DNA of 5,673 nucleotides. Origin: Bacteroidales bacterium. GTDB taxonomy: Bacteria > Bacteroidota > Bacteroidia > Bacteroidales > UBA932. The first letter of the stretch is position 1. Each line of letters starts with the position of its first letter. Made by a program: the position numbers and the translations under genes. The stretch covers positions 1 through 5,673 of the forward strand of contig SFJA01000089.1 of NCBI GenBank assembly GCA_004556005.1, read 5' to 3'. Shown here one piece after another: positions 1 through 5,659 of the stretch. Under the pieces are notes generated by a model, which did no database searches, was not told where the DNA came from, and was given only the letters and a program-made list of their open reading frames with translations.

Positions 1-141
1 ATATCTGTCGGGAACGAGTATCGGGCGATTCTGTTTACGATAGACCAAGAGAATTTCGTGCAGGCTGAGCAAATATTGCTGCTCAACGGTTTTATGAAGA
101 AGTCCACAAAGGACTATAAGAAAGAGATACAAAAGGCATAA
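1..141 (+). CDS. RelE/HigB-like (Gp49-type) toxin, C-terminal fragment, 5' end outside window
   Basis: The first 46 codons are open in frame 1 and end at TAA 139-141; the start lies left of the window. The visible residues include NEYRAILFTI followed by LLLNGFMKKSTKDYKKEIQKA-type sequence. A beta-strand, then 'L-x-N-G-F-x-K-K-(S/T)' and a lysine-rich helix is the usual C-terminal end of the RelE/HigB, phage Gp49-like toxin family. Known members are ribosome-dependent mRNA interferases paired with an antitoxin that usually has a helix-turn-helix; this is family knowledge, not seen here. No antitoxin ORF follows within the next 290 bases, so the partner would have to be upstream or lost. The same frame stays open for 25 codons after the TAA (to a stop at 217-219) and continues in a family-like way, so the TAA may be a nonsense mutation. 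The family call rests on a short fragment. Confidence 0.6.
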   Translation: MSVGNEYRAILFTIDQENFVQAEQILLLNGFMKKSTKDYKKEIQKA

Positions 142-188
142 CATATATTGGACACGTATTATGAGAAAGAAGTTTTAATCGATATTTC

Positions 189-250
189 GTCAGTAAATCA
201 GCGGAAAGTGGTAAAATAAAGATGTTTCCGCTGATTTACTGACTTTATTT
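189..250 (+). terminator. Long perfect hairpin with T-rich tail, probable terminator
   Basis: Bases 189-207 (GTCAGTAAATCAGCGGAAA) are the exact reverse complement of 225-243. This gives a 19-bp stem with no mismatch around a 17-base loop, and the right arm is followed by TTTATTT at 244-250. It lies between the plus-strand toxin end (141, or 219 if the TAA is read through) and the minus-strand ATPase remnant that stops at 270. That is where a terminator shared by two convergent genes would be expected. The T tract favours the plus direction; the minus side has no clean T tract. The stem is only moderately GC-rich (8 of 19) and the loop is long for an intrinsic terminator, so a protein-binding or mobile-element site is an alternative. 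Confidence 0.55.
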
Positions 251-252
251 GC

Positions 253-261
253 TAATTTTGC
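253..261 (+). promoter_or_regulatory. Candidate Bacteroidota -7 box (TAATTTTGC)
   Basis: TAATTTTGC matches the Bacteroides -7 consensus TAnnTTTGY at every fixed position and lies just after the hairpin, upstream of the glycosyltransferase gene. No TTTG occurs at the expected -33 spacing, and the surrounding DNA is A/T-rich, so a chance match is quite possible. If used, it would give a leader of about 170 bases. Confidence 0.25.
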
Positions 262-269
262 TTTGAGAA

Positions 270-410
270 TCATAAACTGTTTTCGGTGTCCTTTACTATC
301 TGGTCAAACTTCGCACCGGCAAATAATGACTGGAGCCGTTGCATAAAGCCCCCGGCATTGCCGGACTTGATGTCTGCCACGAAATTCCGGATGAAATTGC
401 TAAATTTGCA
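270..410 (-). pseudogene. Remnant of an AAA-ATPase / PD-(D/E)XK nuclease-type protein (C-terminal region only)
   Basis: Read on the minus strand, this stretch is open and gives NFIRNFVADIKSGN, then GGFMQRLQSLFAGAKFDQ, then IVKDTENSL before a TGA at 272-270. The pattern 'F-V-x-D-(I/V)-x-x-G-(D/N)-x-x-x-F-M-x-R-L-Q-S-x-F-A-x-x-x-(Y/F)-(D/E)' followed by 'D-x-E-N' is characteristic of the region before the PD-(D/E)XK domain in the multi-copy AAA-ATPase-like proteins common in Bacteroidales. In intact proteins the DxEN is followed by a long nuclease domain, so the TGA truncates it. Upstream, the in-frame sequence loses its resemblance near base 410 and meets a stop at 443-441, inside the glycosyltransferase gene on the other strand. 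The ATPase domain is therefore missing. It is most likely a dead fragment left by a rearrangement. Recognition is from memory of the family pattern; exact edges are approximate. Confidence 0.6.
401..409 (+). promoter_or_regulatory. Candidate Bacteroidota -7 box (TAAATTTGC) close to the glycosyltransferase start
   Basis: TAAATTTGC matches TAnnTTTGY at all fixed positions and ends 26 bases before the ATG at 436, which would give a short leader typical of Bacteroidota genes. No TTTG is seen at the usual -33 distance. The site lies inside the minus-strand pseudogene remnant, so if it is functional it arose or was brought in at the junction. It is better placed than the match at 253-261 but still weak without transcription data. 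Confidence 0.3.
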
Positions 411-435
411 TTCCGAACAAAAACTCTCGCAAATC

Positions 436-1176
436 ATGCCTCACTACTTCAACATAAACTACCAGTTCTCCATCACCGATATCCACAAACGCATAGAAGC
501 TGCAATCAACACCGATGCCCCTTCATACATCTGCGTCGCTGACGGTAACATCCTTCAGCAAGTCCACCGGGACCCGGAGTACCGCAAGGTCGTTGACGGC
601 GCGCTGTTCAGCATCTGCGACAGCAGCTGGGTCCCGCTGTATATCAAGAAGATATATGGTGTACAATACGGTCAGTATTCGGGCAGTTCAATCTTTGATG
701 ACATAACCCGCGCAGCCCGCTACAGGCAATGCTTCCTGGGAGGCTCCGAAGAGGTGCTTGCCGCCTTGAGGGACAAGCTCATGGCAATAGATCCGGCAAT
801 AGCAGGGATGCGTTTCGAGGCACTTCCGTTCGCTGATGTGGATAGCTTTGACTATCCTGCAATTGCAGAGACCGTGAACCGTGAGGACCCGGATATCATC
901 TGGGTTAGCCTTGGCGCACCGAAGCAGGAGATCTTTATGTCGAAACTCAAGCCATATCTCAACAGGGGAGTGATGATAGGGGTAGGAGCCGTATTTAACT
1001 TCCGCAGCGGGATTGCCGAGCGCCGCGCCCCGCAATGGGCTGTCAAATCGCATCTGGAGTTTGTCTGGCGTCTTTTTTCCGATCCGCGAAAGCAATGGCC
1101 ACGGGTCAGGAACATAATCACGGCGCTGCCATCGATAATTCGCGAGGAAAAAAGAAGGGCGAGAATGTGTCCTTAG
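436..1176 (+). CDS. WecG/TagA/CpsF-family glycosyltransferase
   Basis: This is a 246-residue member of glycosyltransferase family 26 (WecG/TagA/CpsF). Known members transfer a hexosamine-type sugar, such as ManNAc or ManNAcA, from a UDP donor to a lipid-linked sugar at the cytoplasmic membrane during teichoic acid, enterobacterial common antigen or capsule synthesis. Visible landmarks are ADGN at residues 35-38, ICDSS at 60-64 with Asp62 aligned to the family's catalytic aspartate region, SGSSIF near 82, SLGAPKQE at 158-165, GVGAVFNF at 182-189, and RRAPQW at 196-201 before the basic C-terminal tail that holds these enzymes at the membrane. The frame is open back to a GTG at 286, but I chose ATG 436. 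It gives the normal family length with homology from the first residues, and the extra 50 codons overlap a recognisable pseudogene on the other strand. Asp-Ser replaces the common Asp-Gly after the catalytic Asp. The exact sugar cannot be read. Confidence 0.9.
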   Translation: MPHYFNINYQFSITDIHKRIEAAINTDAPSYICVADGNILQQVHRDPEYRKVVDGALFSICDSSWVPLYIKKIYGVQYGQYSGSSIFDDITRAARYRQCFLGGSEEVLAALRDKLMAIDPAIAGMRFEALPFADVDSFDYPAIAETVNREDPDIIWVSLGAPKQEIFMSKLKPYLNRGVMIGVGAVFNFRSGIAERRAPQWAVKSHLEFVWRLFSDPRKQWPRVRNIITALPSIIREEKRRARMCP

Positions 1177-1188
1177 CTTACTTTTTAT

Positions 1189-1197
1189 TATTTTTGC
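1189..1197 (+). promoter_or_regulatory. Candidate -7 box immediately upstream of the alpha-galactosidase
   Basis: TATTTTTGC fits TAnnTTTGY and ends 3 bases before ATG 1201. A TGTG at 1166-1169 sits 19 bases upstream, a three-of-four match to the -33 TTTG at the right spacing. If used, transcription would start at or next to the ATG, giving a leaderless or nearly leaderless message. It may instead be just an unstructured A/T-rich initiation region inside the operon. Neither reading can be settled from sequence. Confidence 0.3.
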
Positions 1198-1200
1198 CCA

Positions 1201-3399
1201 ATGAAACACTATTTGACTATAACCTTTGCAGTCCTGCTGGCGCTCAGCCTCCAGGCAAACGCTTATGAACGCGTAAAGACTCCCGCTACCGAGATTGTAC
1301 TTGAAGCGGATGCAGGCAAACCGCTGCGCATCCATTACTACGGACCTCATCTTGCCGACGCTGACATTGAGTCGCTGGTAGCATCCGGCAGCCTGAACTG
1401 TGATGCCTATCCGGCATACGGCATGGGAAAGGACAACGGATGCAAGGCTCTGTCCGTCGTGCACTCTGACGGTTCGCTGGCTACCGAACTGCGCGTGGCA
1501 GAGTCGTACCGGGAAAGTGAAAGCAATGCCGAGATTCTCAAGGTCAAACTCGTTGACACCAAATATCCTTTCTATGTAACCGTCTGCTACAGAGCATACA
1601 AGGACGTAGATATGATTGAGACCTGGACCGAATTCGAAAACCGCGAAAAAAAGCCGGTGACCCTCACCCGTTTTGACTCCGGCCTGCTTCCGGTCAGGCG
1701 TGGCGATGTCCATCTCTCTTATTTTACCGGCGACTGGGCGGCTGAAACCTATCTTCACGAGATGCCGCTTCAGGGCGGAGTCTTCTGCATCTCAAATTAT
1801 GACGGCGTACGCAACTCGCACACCTCCCACTCTGAAGTGATGCTCTCGCTTGACGGAAAGGCGCAGGAAAACAGCGGCCGCGTCATCGGCGCAGCCCTTT
1901 GCTACAGTGGCAATTACGAGATTCGCGTTGAAACTCCCGCCGGCAAGAACCATCGAGTATTTGCCGGAATCGCCCCTGACAATTCCTTCTATATCCTGGA
2001 ACCGAAAGAGCTTTTCGTGACTCCTGTGCTTGCCTTTACCTATAGCGACGAGGGTCTGGGCGGGGCCAGCCGCAGTTTCCACCGCTGGGCAAGGAAGTAC
2101 CGTCTCGCACACGGCGACAGGGAACGCAAGATATTGCTCAACAGCTGGGAAGGAGTCTATTTCGATATCAATGAACAGGGTATGGACCAGATGATGGGGG
2201 ACATTGCCTCAATGGGCGGCGAACTGTTCGTTATGGACGACGGCTGGTTCGGGGAGAAGTACCCGCGTCTTACAGACAACTGCGCTCTCGGCGACTGGAA
2301 GGTTGACCGTAACAAGCTGCCCGGCGGAGTATCAGCGCTGGTCAGGATGGCAGACAGGCACGGAATCTCTTTCGGAATCTGGATAGAACCCGAAATGACC
2401 AACTCCGTAAGCGAACTCTACGAAAAGCATCCCGACTGGATAATCAAGGCTCCCGGCCGCGATCCTGTGATGGGCAGGGGAGGCACCCAGCTCGTCCTCG
2501 ATATGTCAAACCCTGAGGTTCAGGACTTTGTGTTCAAGGTCGTCGATGACATAATGCAGGAGAACCCCGATATCGACTATATCAAATGGGACGCCAATAT
2601 GAACGTCCGCAACCACGGCTCGCAGTATCTTCCCGCCGACAGGCAGAGCCATCTTTTCATCGAATTCCACCGCGGCTTCGCCAAGACCTGCGACCGCATT
2701 CGCGCCAAATACCCGGACCTCACCATCCAGGCCTGCGCGTCCGGCGGCGGCCGTGCCAACTACGGCGTGCTCCCTTGGTTTGACGAATTCTGGGTCAGCG
2801 ACAATACCGATGCCCTGCAGCGCGTCTATATGCAGTGGGGAACTTCCTACTTCTATCCTGCAATAGCTATGGGCTCGCATATCAGCGCGGCGCCTAACCA
2901 TCAGACGGGCAGGGTGATACCTATCAAATACCGTATTGACGTTGCGATGAGCGGCCGTCTCGGAATGGAGATCCAGCCAAAGAATATGACTGCCGAAGAG
3001 ATTGCCCTCTGCCGCAATGCCATAGCCCAATACAAGCAGATACGTCCTGTAGTACAGTTCGGCGACATCTATCGACTCATCTCTCCTTACGAGGGCAAGA
3101 ACCTTGCATCGATGATGTATTGTTCCGAAGACAAGTCCCAGGCTGTTTTTTACTGGTGGAAACTCGAGACTTTCTGCAGCGAACTCCTTCCTCGCGTAAG
3201 GATGGCGGGGCTCGATCCTGAAAGGATGTACACCGTGCACGAACTCAACCGCATAGACCGCAACCCGCTGCCGTTTGAAGGAAAGGCCTTTTCCGGCCGT
3301 TACCTGATGGAAAACGGACTGGAGATTCCATACAGCCACAAAGCGGACGGCTATAACAGTGACTGGAGCAGCCGCGTACTTCATCTTGTAGCGCAATAG
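1201..3399 (+). CDS. Exported GH36 alpha-galactosidase
   Basis: This 732-residue glycoside hydrolase family 36 enzyme would release terminal alpha-linked galactose (raffinose, stachyose, melibiose or galactomannan-type side chains) with retention of configuration. The N-terminus MKHYLTITFAVLLALSLQANA is a signal peptide with a likely signal peptidase I site after residue 21. There is no lipobox cysteine, so a soluble periplasmic location is expected. The layout is the standard one: an N-terminal beta-sandwich (about 25-300), a TIM barrel (about 305-635) and a C-terminal beta domain (about 640-732). Barrel motifs are MDDGWFG at 345-351, YIKWDANM at 460-467 with nucleophile Asp464, CASGGGR at 512-518, and WVSDNTDA at 531-538 with acid/base Asp534. 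The 70-residue spacing between the two catalytic aspartates equals that in characterised GH36 enzymes as I recall them. ATG 1201 is chosen because the signal peptide starts there; it lies 24 bases after the glycosyltransferase stop. It looks intact. The natural substrate, dietary or the cell's own glycan, is unknown. Confidence 0.95.
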   Translation: MKHYLTITFAVLLALSLQANAYERVKTPATEIVLEADAGKPLRIHYYGPHLADADIESLVASGSLNCDAYPAYGMGKDNGCKALSVVHSDGSLATELRVAESYRESESNAEILKVKLVDTKYPFYVTVCYRAYKDVDMIETWTEFENREKKPVTLTRFDSGLLPVRRGDVHLSYFTGDWAAETYLHEMPLQGGVFCISNYDGVRNSHTSHSEVMLSLDGKAQENSGRVIGAALCYSGNYEIRVETPAGKNHRVFAGIAPDNSFYILEPKELFVTPVLAFTYSDEGLGGASRSFHRWARKYRLAHGDRERKILLNSWEGVYFDINEQGMDQMMGDIASMGGELFVMDDGWFGEKYPRLTDNCALGDWKVDRNKLPGGVSALVRMADRHGISFGIWIEPEMTNSVSELYEKHPDWIIKAPGRDPVMGRGGTQLVLDMSNPEVQDFVFKVVDDIMQENPDIDYIKWDANMNVRNHGSQYLPADRQSHLFIEFHRGFAKTCDRIRAKYPDLTIQACASGGGRANYGVLPWFDEFWVSDNTDALQRVYMQWGTSYFYPAIAMGSHISAAPNHQTGRVIPIKYRIDVAMSGRLGMEIQPKNMTAEEIALCRNAIAQYKQIRPVVQFGDIYRLISPYEGKNLASMMYCSEDKSQAVFYWWKLETFCSELLPRVRMAGLDPERMYTVHELNRIDRNPLPFEGKAFSGRYLMENGLEIPYSHKADGYNSDWSSRVLHLVAQ

Positions 3400-3401
3400 T
3401 G

Positions 3402-4472
3402 ATGGAACGACAACCCCTGCTTGAACTTCTCTCCCTGTCAATAGGCTGTGGCATCGGCTTTGAACCGCTTGATGACTCTGCCTGGAAAGACCTGTTTATG
3501 CAGGCCCGCGAACAGGCTGTGCTAGGCATCACGATGCAGGGGCTGGATGCTCTTCCCCGCACGGAAGGCGCTCCACTCAAGATTTACGGCAGCTGGGCTC
3601 TTGCGAGCGAAACAATTGAGGCCCGCTCTCTCGACAGGCAAAAGCTGGCAAGGAGCATTTATGGACTATTCTCCTCCGCCGGCCTGCCCTGCTGCGTGCT
3701 GAAGGGCCCGTCAGTCGCCCGCTTCTACCCGCAGCCTCTTCGCCGCCAGAGCGGCGATATAGACATCTGGGTCCCTGCCGGTCGCAAAAAGCTGCTGTCA
3801 TTCCTGCGCGGCAGGTGCAAGGTCGGGGCCGTAGTCTATCATCATTGCAAATGCGACATCAGCGGGAAGCCCGGTGAAGTCGAGGTGCATTTCACCCCTA
3901 GTTGGATGAACAGCCCTCGGCTAAACAAGCGTCTGCAGCGCTATTTTGCCAAATCTGCTGCCGCCGAAACAGCCTGTCCCGACCCGGAACTCGGCTTCTG
4001 CGTCACCTCGCCGCAATTCTCATTCGTGTTCGGCATCGTACACTTCTGGCGGCATATGCTTGACGAAGGAATAGGCCTGAGGCATCTTGCCGACCTTTAT
4101 TATACCGTTCTTTCCATTCCTCCCCAGTCATACGAAGAGATCTCCGGACAATTGCGTGACCTGGGCCTGTACCGGCTCTCCTGTGCGCTTGCCGGCGCCC
4201 TGGTCCTTGCCTTCGGCTTGTCCGCAAGCTCGCTTCCAGTGCCTCCCGATACCGTTCAGGGAACGATTCTTCTGCAAGATATGCTGCTCTCCGGCAACTT
4301 CGGGCGCAGCGACAAGGCTCTGCAGGCACAGACCGGCAGCCGCTGCGAGGCCGCGCTGGCAAAGTTCCGCCGGTCCATGAGATATATGCACTTCTGCCCT
4401 TCGGATGTGCTCTGCGCGCCTTTGTTCAAGCTTTGGCAGTTTGTTTGGAGAGCAATTAATCACTATCTTTAG
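3402..4472 (+). CDS. NTP_transf_5-type nucleotidyltransferase family protein
   Basis: This 356-residue protein resembles the uncharacterised nucleotidyltransferase family NTP_transf_5 (Pfam PF14907), part of the polymerase-beta/MNT-like fold. The key signature is LKGPSVARFYPQP from residue 100, then GDIDIW at 118-123, in which Asp119 and Asp121 form the expected metal-binding D-x-D pair. EVH at 161-163 probably supplies the third acidic residue. GIGLRHLADL at 223-232 matches the conserved 'G-x-G-L-R-x-L-x-D' element in the helical C-terminal half. Neither a signal peptide nor a clear membrane segment is evident, so it should be cytoplasmic. Family members often sit in polysaccharide loci, but the molecule they modify is not established. 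The frame is open from a GTG at 3399 that overlaps the previous stop. ATG 3402 is preferred, 2 bases after the alpha-galactosidase stop, which suggests translational coupling. The family call is fairly secure; function is not. Confidence 0.8.
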   Translation: MERQPLLELLSLSIGCGIGFEPLDDSAWKDLFMQAREQAVLGITMQGLDALPRTEGAPLKIYGSWALASETIEARSLDRQKLARSIYGLFSSAGLPCCVLKGPSVARFYPQPLRRQSGDIDIWVPAGRKKLLSFLRGRCKVGAVVYHHCKCDISGKPGEVEVHFTPSWMNSPRLNKRLQRYFAKSAAAETACPDPELGFCVTSPQFSFVFGIVHFWRHMLDEGIGLRHLADLYYTVLSIPPQSYEEISGQLRDLGLYRLSCALAGALVLAFGLSASSLPVPPDTVQGTILLQDMLLSGNFGRSDKALQAQTGSRCEAALAKFRRSMRYMHFCPSDVLCAPLFKLWQFVWRAINHYL

Positions 4473-4480
4473 CCTTTGTT

Positions 4481-5656
4481 ATGGAATGTATAAAAAGATT
4501 TGAACAGATATACGGAAAGTCGCCTGATGCGCTCTCCTTCTGCCCTTACAGGGTATGTCCCATCGGTGCCCACAGTGACCACAATCTCGGCAAGATAACG
4601 GGATTTGCAATCGACAAGGGCATCAACATAGCGTACAAGATCAAAAGGAACGGAGTAATCGAGCTTGCCAGCCTTCAGTTCTCCAAGCGTGCCCAGTGGC
4701 ACGTGCGCGGTGTCGACGAATCTAAGCAGGGCGACTGGGCCGATTATCTTCGCGGCATTACCCTTGAGCTCGCGGCCCGCTATCCTCTTGTTTACGGCAT
4801 TTCCGGCGTAATAGAAGGCAGTCTGCCAATCGGAGGACTGTCAAGTTCGGCCGCCGTGTGCATAGCCTTTGCCAAGGCTTTGTGCAGCGTAAACGGAATC
4901 AAACTCGAAGCTAAAGAATTGATAACCATAGCTGTAGCTGCAGAGAACAATTATGTGGGCGTGTCCTGCGGAAAGCTTGACCAGAGCTGCGAAGTCTATT
5001 CACGTAAGGGTAATCTCCTGTATCTGGATTGCAGTGACGACTCCTACGAACTCATCCCCGTTCCCGAGAATATGCCGCAGTTCAAGATAGCCGTCTTTTT
5101 CAGCGGAGTCGAACGCTCGCTCGCCGGAAGCGCATTCAATATGAGGGTTGACGAAGCCCGCAGCGCAGCCTATGCCCTCAAGGCATTCGCCGGCCTGCCT
5201 TACGGCAAGTTCAAGGAAACCAACCTCAGGGACCTGGACCCGGAGCTCTACGCCCGCTACAGGATGCAGCTGCCGGAGAACTGGCGCAAGAGGGCAGACC
5301 ACTGGTTTGGCGAATTCTCCCGCGTATGCGAGGGAGCGGAGGCGTTCAGACGCGGTGACATAGTCAGATACGGGCAGTTGTCCTTCGAGAGCGGACAGTC
5401 GAGCATCGACCTGTGGGAAACCGGATCGCCGGAACTCAAGACTCTGTACGAGATTATGAAGCGCACGGACGGTATCTACGGTGGTCGCTTCTCAGGGGCG
5501 GGATTCAAGGGCTGCTGTATGGCCCTTATCGATCCTGCCTTCGAGAAAAGCATTTTCCGCACCGTGCGCGAGGAGTATCTCAAGGCTTTCCCTCTTTTGG
5601 AATCGAAATATATGGCGGTGATATGCGATACCGCCGATGGCGTTACAATACAATAG
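4481..5656 (+). CDS. GHMP sugar kinase, galacturonokinase-like (galactokinase superfamily)
   Basis: This 391-residue GHMP kinase would phosphorylate a galactose-type sugar at C1 with ATP in the cytoplasm. Motif 1 is PYRVCPIGAHSDHN (22-35) with conserved Arg24, His31 and Asp33. The ATP-binding motif 2 is LPIGGLSSSAA (115-125), GKLDQ at 164-168 holds the catalytic-base Asp167, and motif 3 is FSGAGFKGC (337-345). Classic galactokinases have G-E-H-T-D-Y in motif 1, where the Glu contacts the C6 side of galactose; here Ala30 replaces it. From memory, the plant galacturonokinase has a closely similar motif (Y-R-I-C-P-L-G-A-H-x-D-H). Later blocks also look alike, including KRADHWF (270-276), SGQSSI (304-309) and YGGRFSGAGF (333-342). 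D-galacturonate is therefore a real candidate substrate, giving galacturonate 1-phosphate; galactose is the default alternative. FNMR at 219-222 replaces the usual YN of both groups. The gene starts 8 bases after the nucleotidyltransferase stop and appears full length. GHMP kinase is near certain; substrate is not. Confidence 0.88.
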   Translation: MECIKRFEQIYGKSPDALSFCPYRVCPIGAHSDHNLGKITGFAIDKGINIAYKIKRNGVIELASLQFSKRAQWHVRGVDESKQGDWADYLRGITLELAARYPLVYGISGVIEGSLPIGGLSSSAAVCIAFAKALCSVNGIKLEAKELITIAVAAENNYVGVSCGKLDQSCEVYSRKGNLLYLDCSDDSYELIPVPENMPQFKIAVFFSGVERSLAGSAFNMRVDEARSAAYALKAFAGLPYGKFKETNLRDLDPELYARYRMQLPENWRKRADHWFGEFSRVCEGAEAFRRGDIVRYGQLSFESGQSSIDLWETGSPELKTLYEIMKRTDGIYGGRFSGAGFKGCCMALIDPAFEKSIFRTVREEYLKAFPLLESKYMAVICDTADGVTIQ

Positions 5657-5659
5657 CTT

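Noticed and set aside
161..178. Possible small ORF starting at ATG 161
   Set aside because: It encodes only five residues (MRKKF) before a stop and has no supporting signal.
189..243. Inverted repeat as flanks of an invertible promoter
   Set aside because: The arms are separated by only 17 bases, too little for a phase-variable promoter segment, and no recombinase gene is present in the window.
688..1758. Long minus-strand open frame of 356 codons across the glycosyltransferase/alpha-galactosidase boundary
   Set aside because: It is antisense to two well-recognised genes, crosses their junction, and its translation shows no recognisable domain. It is a shadow of high-GC coding sequence.
3399..3401. 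GTG start for the nucleotidyltransferase overlapping the alpha-galactosidase stop
   Set aside because: The next codon is ATG 3402 in the same frame, which is the more usual start and changes the protein by only one residue.
2506..3441. Minus-strand open frame of 311 codons antisense to the alpha-galactosidase
   Set aside because: It lies almost wholly opposite the GH36 catalytic and C-terminal domains with no family-like motifs, and is explained by codon bias on the plus strand.
4464..4480. TATCTTTAG and TAGCCTTTG near the kinase start as a -7 box
   Set aside because: The first lacks the final G and the second has a 3-base instead of 2-base spacer. The gene is only 8 bases from the previous stop, so a separate promoter is not needed.
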